A DNA stretch of 64,000 bases from NCBI GenBank assembly GCA_020055645.1, contig CM034548.1, positions 29,314,201-29,378,200 of the forward strand. Reading direction: 5' to 3'. How positions within the stretch are numbered: the first letter of the stretch is position 1; each line of letters begins with the position of its first letter. The notes under the pieces were generated by a model that searched no databases, was not told where the DNA came from, and saw only the letters and a program-made list of their open reading frames with translations. Both the position numbers and the translations under genes were made by a program. This stretch comes from Tomocerus qinae (Eukaryota > Arthropoda > Collembola > Entomobryomorpha > Tomoceridae). Below, piece by piece: positions 52,781 to 64,000 of this stretch.

Positions 52781-55700
52781 GAAGTGCGTTTGGAGATTCA
52801 GTTGAGATGTGATGTATGAAACGGAATTCAATGTATCTTACTCACGTAAGGACGGGAGGCAGGGAAGTCAAAGCAGCTCATCCTCTAAAAATTCGAATAC
52901 ATAGAGCTGGGAGATAAAAAATATGCAATAGCTAAGTAAGTTAGCTCAGCTGTGTTATAAGAAGTATAGGGATGGAGTGAGTGACTTAAGTAACTCTGGT
53001 CTGGTCTCAAATCGAGAAAGACGGAAACAGTAGTTAATCATGATAAAGTGAAACTGATAAAGTTTCAGGCGAGATATTCAAACACGCCTGCCACAGATGT
53101 ATCCTTTGATTAAACCTTAGCCTCCCTGCCTATTACACGTGCGATTTATGCCGGGTTAAACCCTTTAAGCTGTCAAATCTCTTCCCAAGCAACAATCTGT
53201 GGGTGTGACAATCACGTAGTACAATTTTGCACTGTTAAATGCATGTTCGCCTCCTTGTTCTTCCCAATCGCATTCTCCTGCATTGTGTTCCACTCTCCGA
53301 TGACAAACAATCCCTTGACTTTTGACTTGGCCTACCTTGTCTTCGGCACCGTACTGCACATTTCCTATACGTCTTTGCACAATATTGAGTCTTGGGAATA
53401 AAAAAGTTTAGGGAAGCTGCGTAATAATATTATGCATCTCGGTTCACGCTTCGCTTGTAGCTCTTCTGTTGACTTTGGTCTTGTTCGTCCTGCTAAGCTT
53501 TCATTTAGCATGCAGAGGAGAACATTGAGTCGACTAGACTAATGACAAGCTACAAGGATAAACACTATCATTGTCTCCCCGTCTTTCGCTTGCTTTCAAG
53601 ACCAGTCTGCAAATCATCAGAGTCTTAATCAATGTCAGTGTTTTCTTTACATAATAGGATTATGTTTTTAAATCCTCATTATCTCTCGTCTAACATTGTG
53701 TTTGCATTTTGTGGCTCTGCATTTAATGTACCTCTGTATTAATAATCTCACGAATTCATTCATAAACTGAGTGCCTATTTAATTTCTTTTATACCTATCC
53801 ACCAATTGTGATAATCAGATCTAATCTCTTATGAATAAGTATTTATGTACATAGACACATGACCTGACCTGCGTTCGCTACATGCATGAGAATGAATTAT
53901 TTATCTTTTGTTTACTACATTAGCAAACAGTAATATTCGTAAATAATACTCTGCTTTCCTTTCCTGCGTAGCTTGAAACACTTTCAGCGAAATTGATAGC
54001 ATGAACCCTTTGAACTTATGCATTGCAGACCATTGTCAAATCCTTACAGCCAGTTAAACTCTAATTTACTGTTTTAAAAAACAGATTTTCTAACTTACGT
54101 TTCCTTCTTTGCTCTTTAAATTATTTTTATGGTCAAACATTACTATTTTTCACACTGTCCATTAGCAATGAGAAGTATCCTTAACTGCTTATTACTAAGT
54201 AACTACTACTGCATGCCGAAAGGGAATTAGTTAATACATCTGCATATTTAGTGTACAGGCTTGGCATGAGCATCTCAGTAATTATCTGAGTCTGCAGTTT
54301 GCTTATACCTTTCTATTTACACAAGTCATGCAGTTATTTGCTTTGCGAACAAGAAATTAATAAATAAGTATATATCCTCTTTACACATTTATTGGTAACT
54401 GCTTACCGTTTCCTTACACATAATTATTATACATGCATGCCGAGTTTCAGACTCTCCTTGCTGTGTTTTTATGTTTAAATCATTTTGTTTTCCTAGTCTC
54501 AAGTCAAAACTCGCATGTAGATTGCAAGTTATTTGCAGTGCCAAAATTTTCCGGAGTAAATAAACATAAATAGAAAGAAATAGAGCGTAGACAAGACATT
54601 GAGGTTACGGACTATAACTCAAATTACATAATTTAGAACCAAGTGCATCCGTATCATTGCTATGGAAGAGGGAGGAAATACTTCGTGTACATTACATACA
54701 TACTTACTTTTACTGACAGCATAAACCTATTTACGCACATGTAACCTAGCCAAGTCAGACCTATGCCAGACAGTCGATTGTAAACTTAACTGCATTGTAA
54801 AAGCTGACAAGAAAGAAATAATATTTTGACACTATTATAGGCTTGTCATCCCCTTCGGAGGCTATAGCAAAACATTGCCAACCAAACCAGTTTCGTCCCT
54901 ACATATTTCATTTCTGTCTTATGCAAGTTACGAAACATTAAAATAATGTCATACAGCGGACTAACAAACACCCGATGAATATGAGATACTGTATAGGCCA
55001 ATGCAATATGGAATGCATTTTCCTCAGCCAAACCAGAAAATTCTCAATTGTAAAATATTTTGGCAAATGGAATAGGAAAAAGACACATAATCTTATAAAT
55101 ATTGTGAGAATGTTTACTTCATAGGGTTCACAGTATGAAAAATGCATTATACATTGCGTTTGGTCATCTTCTTTTCTAACATTGCAATACAACAAGTACA
55201 TTCTGCTCAGCACTTTCTTTCGGCTTTAGATCTCCCATCTCATGGAATCGTTTTTATACTGTAGTTGTAAGTCTCCAAGATGTAATGTAGCTATGCCGTA
55301 AAAAAGTCGGTCGTGTCTCATTTTTACTATTCTTCATAAGCATTATAATATGGGTTAAACATAATATATCTTCAAAATCCCATAAACAAACTTACTACTA
55401 TATCATACAGAAAGCTTCTATGTCCTTATAAACGTTATCATCATTACATATCCAGCTTTATGCTCTTTTTAATGCAATTTAGATATTTGGGAATGAAAAA
55501 TTGGTGGAATAAAAATGTAATTTATATGTTATGATTTCTTTAGCATAAATACTCGTAGGAAAATGTACTTTATAGTAGAAAATGTATATTATGGCTGAAT
55601 ATAAAGCCAACTGCTCTTTATTCTTTTCAGCAGTGAATTGGTCAGATTTATTCCTCTACATTAGTAAACTGAATTAAAGCTGAAGTGTATATGTTCAGAA

Positions 55701-58700
55701 CAAGTATGAACTTTTGGCTCCATGTTTATATGCACAGTCTAACGACTTGACCTGACCGAGGATAAACCTTCAGCTTTAGTCTATACCAACTTTGTTATAA
55801 TTGATGGTAATTTATACACTTATGAATTGCCATGTGGCGTGGAATGAAAAACGTCATAAAATACATTATAAATTACCTTTCCACACAGAATTCGGGTCGT
55901 TTGCTTAGAAATTCGTAATTTTCAGGCAGATATTGCCAAAGTTTGCCCACTAGTTGCTTATAAATATTAAAATTATAGTGTCTATAGCATTATCTAGTTA
56001 CTGAGTAAGCTGATTAATACAATAAGCACTGAACCTTACAGGATATGGAATTGTAGAGTGGATGCCTATGTAACATTTAAACATTCTGTTGCAATAACTT
56101 TTGGTATGGTAAAGTAATAGCTTAGAGGAATAAAAATGTATTTTTGGAGTATGTTGCTACTTGTTCGGCTTCACTCTATAAAGATTTTGTAGAGAGAGTG
56201 AAATTGAGTGAAAAAGCAATGAAAAGTACTTTTATTGTGAAAATGAATCACATAGTAATTCATTATTTAGGAGCTGCTGGGCTGCAAACTGCAACATGCC
56301 CATCTGTTTATTGTCTGAGTTTAAGTTAGCCGATGCGTTTGGTTTTCTTGAACAACTGTTATTATATATAGGTACTACTTGGTAGTCCGCCGATGATCTA
56401 CCCGTTTACATTTGGCAATGTATTTATCGTATATAGAAGGAGTATGTGGCTGAAAGCTGATTGTCGGTTTTCTATGTGGTCTGGTCTGGTTTCTGAGGTT
56501 GGTGTGTGTGTGGTTGATTTTTGGTATGCACTTACATTATGGTCGGATCTTCTGAGTCTGGTTTATTGGCATCTTCTTGTCTACTCTTTCTGTGCAGACA
56601 GATCAGATACGTCCGCTTGCTCCTGTGCTCTGCTCACTAGATTCAAGTTTGTTAAGTAGGATCTTCGTGCTTGTAAAAGTGAGGTAACGTATAAATTTCT
56701 GTCTCCTTGCTCCTCCATTTTCTCAATTGCTAATGATTACCTTTAATCTTCATTTTGAAAAGCTAGTGCTAGTGTCTTCTGTCTGTTGTCTTGTTCTTGG
56801 AGCAATTAACGTTTGCCATAAGACTTAAATGTCAAGTTATTAAACCTATATGGATGTCACTACATAGTATATTATTTCGCACAGGAGTTGTTGTACGTAG
56901 GAGTGGATGAAAGTCGCCGCGGCTACAAACCTTTCAACCGACAGACGGTGTCTCTTTTGCTTTGTCTTTGTTTTTACTACGAAAATTGCATTCGTCACGT
57001 CAGCGAGATACAACTGACGACAAGTCGGTAATAGGTAAAGTAGGGTTAGGAATAAGGGAAATCTCTTATGGATCCCATCAGCATTGGACTCACGTCGTGC
57101 TTGTTGGCATTTTGTTATGATTTTATTAAAATTTACCAGTGGATTTGCCTTTGGCATGATATTCATGATTCATAATATAATTACTATCAGCTCCTTATTA
57201 CAGTGCAACTCGTTCTTGTTTGGTTTTGTTGATCCTGCCCTGTCCGCTAAACTTGTATGGCTTGGCCAACTCAACTTGTCCTCTCTTCCGTCGGCTGTCA
57301 TTATTCTAACTTCCATGAAATTGGTGAAACCAGATCCAGACAGGAACTTTGTCTCGTGAAGAAAAACCTAGTAAGTAAGTAAAGTAGTAAGGCAAAGCGG
57401 ACCGACACAAGGCAACCCAACTTCCTCTTACTCACACGAACACAAAATGCTCATCCTCCTATCTACTAAATCTACAATATCAACTATATCGCAATACTCT
57501 CCCTTCACTTCCATTCACTCGCTAAAATGTGTTGCGTCACTTCTTTTTCATTCCAAAACTATTTTTCTTTGTAGCAAAAACTCTTGTCTTGATGCTCCAA
57601 GGGATATCTTTCCTTCCTCATTTATTTTTATACTAATTTATGAGTTTATCGACACTTACTTCCACATTTCCCGTGCATCTTTCAAATCTACCACATACTG
57701 TATACCATTTTGTCTGTACAACATTTATGCATATCCTTACCAACTATGAAATCATTTCGTAAACATTCCGAGTCCATCATCATGTACGTTTTCTAAATTG
57801 ACATGAACTCTGCCTTATAAATTATGCTTAAGCAAGATATAGGTATGTCGTTTTTCTGTTATGCTAAAAGTACGTGCACATGGGAGAGTTACACTTGTAA
57901 AGTGAAAATTACCCTGACACGACACTAACCGATAGTTTTATGTTAAGTACATTTTCATGTGTAGATAAAGATATAAAGAATACATTTTTAACGACTGTGT
58001 ACATAGAGAAGGCTTAAAATATACAATACTACATTCCGTTGACATCAGATAATATCGGTAAGTAAATTAACGCACGATGCATAATTGATAAATTGACGAG
58101 ATCTAGCAAGTAGTAGTGAAAGTGCTAAAATGTCAATCCCTAATGCATTTAGGATAGGATAGGTCGTGACACTAAAACATTGTCTAGGATGTATGCAGTG
58201 GGGCCGAACTTATACATATTTAAAGCAAATTAACATTTTCCATTAACTAATTACCTTATCCTTGATAGGAAATGGAAATCATCAATTAAACATTTTCTAC
58301 TTTTAATGATATCTAATTTTATTGTGATTAAGACGCATTTATTTGACATTTTTTCTAAATATACTGTAGAAAGATGCAACTTTCACTATTTTACTACCTG
58401 CTTACACGAGATAAAAACAAAGTGTTATCTATCTCCACTGAGCATGTAGCAGTACACTTGTACCATTAGTTGGTTATTCTAATTTTGTGTTTTAACACAA
58501 AGTAAACTAGCCTGTCAAGTGAAAACAAGTTTATTGATTAGACAAAATTCTTTGGTGAGAATATTGTCCCTCCTCAGTCACTTGCCTTTTTAAGCAAAGT
58601 GGATTTATAGGTATGCATACGTAATCACATTATCATTGACATAAAAAAGTAAAACTTGCTTGAAAGTGACGTTTAATTCCTTTTTACTTTATCATCGAAC

Positions 58701-61700
58701 GAAATTGCCAAAATTGGGGGAAAATTGCAATTTTTGCATACCTGGTTCGTGTTTCTAATCACTATAAATGCCATCGTGATGGAAGTGACCTCCTTTGAAG
58801 TACATTTTGTAAATGTTAATTTTTAGGATAGAATTCCAATGCAGTAATTAACCATTTATAGAGAATTGGAAGAAGACTGACATTTATGTGGTTTGTTTAA
58901 TTAGAATGCAAGGTTGTTCTTTAATTCAGCCAAGTCCTGCGTGAAATTCCAAGGCTTGGCAAGTCAGAATTTAAATTCTATCAGGTTCCTAATTGAATAG
59001 CAAGCAAATTAATTACAGAGACGTTAGTATAGCCGAGTCAGGACCAGGACGAAGGGGATAACATTGTTTGCACATAATAATGCACACTAATGTATAATAC
59101 GGAGAACATTTCACACGTTTCCTCCCTCCATTCATTGCGAGAGTGTTTTAGTAATGTAGATCTTTGTACGCAGAGCACAAGAGACAAGTACCTATTCATT
59201 CTAGGTCGATTCCAGTGCATTATATAAAATAGGCCATTGAGTCCAGTTTAATAAAACCCAGATAAATTGTTTTGCTTTGCTCTGGAAAGATACTTTCCAC
59301 TGAATGGAACTCAAGACAAATTACTCTAAGAGTTTTATTCACAACGAATGCGCATTACCATCTACGTATCCTTTAGCCATATCAACCATGTGTACTTTAA
59401 TGCAATAACCATTTATGTGGAAAGCTATAACAACTATCTAAACACCCCTAGTTTTATTTGCCATGATGTACTCACAAATGCACAGAACGAGTTCACTTAC
59501 AAATGGAATAAAAATCTTTAAAACTCTACTGGGAGAAATTTTATATTTATTAAACATGTTTTATAAAAGATTCATGCTTGAATCGGTCTTTCGGACTTTT
59601 GCACTTTTCCTCTCCTAATATGGACACTAAATAAACGCCAGGGGTTGAATAATAATTAAATAAAAAAATAAACAGCTTGACTGGACAACATTTGCTTGTC
59701 TTGAATTTGCTAAAAAATGGAAATGAGAGCGGGCGCATAAAATCTAAATTCACATTAATGTTTTAACCGAAATAATTTATTTTAATCACTTAAAGATCAG
59801 CAACTGGCATAATATTATTTACCTAAGAGAATTCAAATGAAATTATTATAGCTAAGCATTGTGAGATATCAAATACCAAAGGCATGGAGATGTGCAGTTA
59901 TTACAAAGTGTTTACGTGGGCGAACTGTTTCAACAGATGCTCTTGGATGTAACTGATGTAGTAGACATTCCCTGTTGATTGAAATGTAAATACCCTTTCT
60001 TTGAATGGGCATAGATGTAAAGCAATTATTTCCACAAATAGGTTACTGATGCTTTGCAAATATTTCCATGAAATGTCTCTCTTGACAGTTGGGTAAGCAA
60101 ACATGAATCATCATCATTGATTTTCTAGAAATGATAGAGGAATGTGCTACTCAGAATACATCATCTGGAAAATCTCAATAAAATTGACATTATTCTGCTC
60201 CCCTCTTTCCATCCATCTTTAATTTATTTATTGCCCTGTAGCTTACATTATTCCAATGGTGTAATCCCTATTTTATCAAATCAGCCTAACAGCAAGTAGC
60301 ATTAAATACAGTTATAAGAATATATTTAAATGTAGAGTAGGTTTTTACTTATAGTTTTGTCAAAATTAAAGGATCCACAAAAAATAACCAAACTGGTAAT
60401 TGGATATAAAAGAAAATAAAAGATACTGCCTAACAAGACTTAAAATTCTTTATTTTACGAGTGTGGTTTTAAAATTGTTACTACTTTTGGTTGCTGTCTG
60501 CAGTTTTTCTTTTGGCTATATCTGTAGTACATGAATTTATCAAAGTTACTTCGTCAGTCAAATAATCTAAATAACAGCGTAAAATATTACTCAATTGGAT
60601 TTAGGTGCAATAAAGTACGAAAAAGAGGGACAGGTGGTCAGCTTTTAGAATTTGTAGTGGAGTAGGTAGCTACTAAATTGTGTAGAGAAGCGAAGAATAG
60701 GGACGGCTCCTTTGCTGTCAAAATGCAAGGAAATCAAAAAACTGCATCCACGGATCTTGGCTTACGATTTCATTTTATGGTCAAGTTTATGTTCACAGGT
60801 TGACATTTTATGGTGTCGTGGGCGAAGAGTAGCATGTGAATACGTCAAGACTGTCTTTCTGATTATGAAACTCATTATCTGATTTCAAATCAGTATATAG
60901 AGAAGCACTTTTAAGCTAGGTGCCGTATTCTACACGGCAATAACACAAAATGCAAATTTAACCTACCATTATTAAGCAATAAATGGTAGCTACTTAAATT
61001 TTGCAGTCTTATGAAATGAATACGATGCGACTTCACGGTTAAGTTACGCTTTTACTTGATGATATTTACCGCTGTAAAGTAGCCTTTAAAAATCGGCATC
61101 ATTTTATATAACTTATTTTGCACGCAGTATAACAAGCTTAATCATTTATCCATACGGTTGATAGCTGCTGTAAATTTTTTATCGCAGATTCAAGTGTTAC
61201 GTATAAAAAACTATTTTGCATTCCTAGACTTGATTTGGGAAATGTGTATGCTACGAGGGAATCTTTAAGCCATTTTGCATGTATATTTGAGTGGCTGTAT
61301 TAAAGTTTCATTATATTCTCATTAGCAAAGTAGGTACCTGCCTATTTTTTTCAATGGGTCAAATGTCTCAGAAAAATCTGTAAAAACCAAACAATTACGA
61401 CGACGAAATGAGATTTTTTATTCAGTAATATATGTATGGAGGATTTAAATGGCGTGGGAAGAGCGTGTTATATTTATTTATATTTAGGCGCCCACTTCAA
61501 ATATACTTGGTATTAAAAATGTATAAATCATTTTTAGTAGCTTGTCAAAGTCTAAGAGAAAATAAAAGAAGAGCATAACGAATTAATTTATTGCTTACAT
61601 ATCCGTATTAAAATATGATTGTCCAATTTATATTAAGTATAGCCCATCGTGTGATGGACGACATGTATATGGGTAAATAAATCTATAAATTGACTAGATA

Positions 61701-61936
61701 TATTTAAACATATACATGGAAGCAAATTGGGGAAAATGTGATTTTGTGTAAAACATTTTATTTTGGTATGATTCGGGTTGAGACAGTTTGTAGATGAGGG
61801 GCAGGGGGTGCGAGTGTGTTGAGTTGTGATGTGATGTGTCTTTTGAGTTCCGGATGGAGGAAGGACATGATGATAGCTTCTCTTTCTCAACGCCGGGAAA
61901 GCATTGAAAGTTGAGAGTGAAAAAAACCGGAAAGCT

Positions 61937-61970
61937 AAAAGGAAAAGGAGAAGAAAAAGAGAAAGAAAAG
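61937..61970. repeat. 34-nt homopurine tract
   Basis: An uninterrupted A/G run rich in aaag and gaga words. It is flanked by further purine-rich sequence and, about 60 bp later, a CCT triplet run on the same strand (62029-62041). It is a candidate triplex-forming stretch. Confidence 0.65.
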
Positions 61971-62450
61971 TTTATGAGAATGATGACGATGACGTAGTGT
62001 AGGACATTCACATCGGAGAGACACTGTTCCTCCTCCTCCTCGGTTATTGTGCTCACTTTCCAGAGAAATCCTTATTGTTAGTAGATCTGTGTGTATTTAG
62101 CCAAGATAAGACAGAGTTGAGTCTAGACAGGAACGCTAAGTATAAGTTGACTACCCGATGGATTTCTTATTGCTCCGTTGCCCCTTCACTATTACTTACA
62201 CACTTATTACCATTGCACTTTAGTCTCATCGTCCCATCACTTTTACTTTTACTCACTCCTTCCTAAGCACTATTCCATCTTCTTGGAAAAATGTATTTAA
62301 TATTATACCGAAAGAATAGTGAGTATCTGTAACAGATTTGGTAGTATGTATGCAGTAGTCCGAGCGAGATATGAAGAGATCTCTTTCGACTTGAAGCACG
62401 CTGGCTGGATCCATATATAGAAAATAGAATCCCTTAGTGTTTTCCTAGCC

Positions 62451-62490
62451 AAGTTAAGCAAAGCGATGTTAAGTTAAGCAAAGAGAAATG
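62451..62490. repeat. Two-copy 20-bp direct repeat
   Basis: Copies beginning aagttaagcaaag start at 62451 and 62471 and diverge in their last third. It is probably a replication-slippage duplication. Confidence 0.6.
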
Positions 62491-62600
62491 TTATGTTTCT
62501 TGCACGTGGAACATTATGTAGTACATAATATAAGTAATGCAAGCCGAAGAAGTTAAAACATCTGAAGGTACATGTATAATAATATATTATCGTGATAGGG

Positions 62601-62615
62601 AGTAGTAGTAGTAGA
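62601..62615. repeat. Short (AGT)n microsatellite
   Basis: About five AGT triplets in a row, similar to the run near 52744. Confidence 0.55.
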
Positions 62616-64000
62616 ATAGGAGGGTATATTATTATAGATATGTATATAGATGGGTGTCTTATTCTTGCCTTTCAAGAAAAGCCCTAATATACAGACATGA
62701 CAGACAACTCACTTCAATATATTTAATAACTGTCTATCTAGAAACGTAAAGCTTTTTTCCTCTTCCTCCTCTATCCCGTCTTTGTAAGTGAGTTGCGTGA
62801 GTGCGTATGAAGATCTTCCGTACATCTATAGTAGGTAGGTGTGCATGTCTATGATTTTATAGTGTATGAATGAGTATAGGTACTACTAAAGTATGTATTC
62901 CATGTTATTTGTTCAAGTAGAAAGAAGGCAGGGTCCATGAATGGCATTTATAAAAATATTATAGCTCGGGTTAGTGTAACAGTGAGAGAGTGAAGTAAGT
63001 GAACTTTGGCTGAGATCGACTCGACATTTCTCGATTAAACTAACCAAGTTAGTAGAGAGGCGGCTAAAAGCTTCTAAATGCTCTCCTCCTTCTATGTCCG
63101 ACAGTTTAGTCGACTTTTTCCTTAAAAAACTCATTCCCAAGTAAGAAAAATTCTTTTGAAGGAGCAGTCAGAAGAGATTCTAAGAAAATCCGGTGTGCAC
63201 TACTACTACACTCCATTCCTGTGTGAATAAAATACATAAAATAAGGAAGAAAGAACTTGAACTCTTTAACTCTCAAACTGAAATGGAAGGAATCTACAAT
63301 TTTTATTTGGCTCTCCACTGAAAAAGTCAGTCTAATGTAGGTACAGATGAACTCACTGTATTCATGAATCATTTCAATTGGATATCATCTTCTGAAAGAT
63401 TTGGATTTCAGTCTGCTGTGCTGTCGATCTCTCTACTACGACTAAAATATCCCCCTCCCAACCAGCTGACTTTATTACTTACTCCCAAGAAAAAGCCAAT
63501 GCCAACTTTAGACTTTAGCCAACTCTTTGTGCTCGTGTTGAATATTATGCTCTCCTTCATACGATGATAAAATAAATACAGAATAATCATTTCATACGTA
63601 CACTTAGCTTTCAATCCTCTAACGAACAACCTGCTTTTTCCCATGAGCACTCAATTCCATTTGTTCCGATTTTTACGAGCTACTATCTCCCTAGAATGCT
63701 GTAAAGATCTCTACCAAATTGTTTCTTTGTGTCACACACTCAACCTAACTAGCTCTTCATCACGCACAACTATTCTTCCCTCAGATATGGTTTATGAGAC
63801 TGCCGAAGGTAATTCTATTTGTCGAATAATGTGGGAATAGCCAAAAACACACATTTAATGGCAACATTTATATTTATTGCTGGAAATAAGCACTTAAATA
63901 CATGGATAGCTGATCTCCAACTCAAAGTGCCACTTTGACATATACGACTATGCACTCCTATCAATACCAATCTCGGCTTTCTATGCAAATGCATGCAGCA

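Larger units (their letters stand above)
42500..64000. other. 21.5 kb AT-rich DNA with no gene recognised
   Basis: No exon with both credible splice signals and protein-like sequence was found on either strand, although a manual scan can miss short exons. The stretch holds simple repeats (52744-52780, 62601-62615), a homopurine tract (61937-61970), a 20-bp direct repeat (62451-62490) and less AT-rich patches near 53150-53520, 56380-56650 and 57190-57330 without recognisable coding content. It could be intron of the flanking + strand gene or intergenic DNA. Confidence 0.4.

Overview
The window is AT-rich (about two-thirds A+T by eye) eukaryotic nuclear DNA with very low gene density. Short (73-78 bp) GT-AG introns in one gene, introns of many kilobases elsewhere, a glycine/tyrosine-rich cuticle-type secreted protein and A-rich start contexts fit an arthropod, plausibly a hexapod. 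The species cannot be fixed from the sequence. No bacterial operon, CRISPR array, rRNA, convincing tRNA or intact transposon was seen.

Layout: (1) 1-953, + strand: the last two coding exons of a gene entering from the left. They encode the C-terminal membrane segments and hydrophilic tail of a major facilitator superfamily transporter, most like MFSD6. (2) 954-about 4600: its presumed 3'UTR, then AT-rich intergenic DNA. (3) About 4600-6320, + strand: a GA-repeat/CpG-richer upstream region, then the first coding exon (6111-6320) of a secreted protein with a clear signal peptide. (4) 6321-23398: a presumed 17-kb intron holding hairpins and a degenerate 30-bp tandem repeat. (5) 23399-23602: a phase-0 exon encoding a very acidic region, probably exon 2 of the same gene. 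(6) 23603-41841: no convincing gene; it holds a striking 10-bp phased tandem repeat at 28841-28965 and one candidate small exon. (7) 41842-42414, - strand: a complete four-exon gene for a 115-residue Gly/Tyr-rich secreted protein, with a TATA box. (8) 42500-64000: no gene recognised; microsatellites, a homopurine tract and chance-length ORFs.

The most notable architecture is that the acidic secreted-protein gene is incomplete here: its second exon ends in a good donor with no recognised downstream exon. The small cuticle-type gene on the opposite strand may therefore lie nested inside a very long intron of that gene. Nothing amounting to a clearly new biological system was seen. The best second-look items are this arrangement, a near-perfect 25-bp-stem hairpin at 8669-8725, and the 10-bp AATT-phased repeat.
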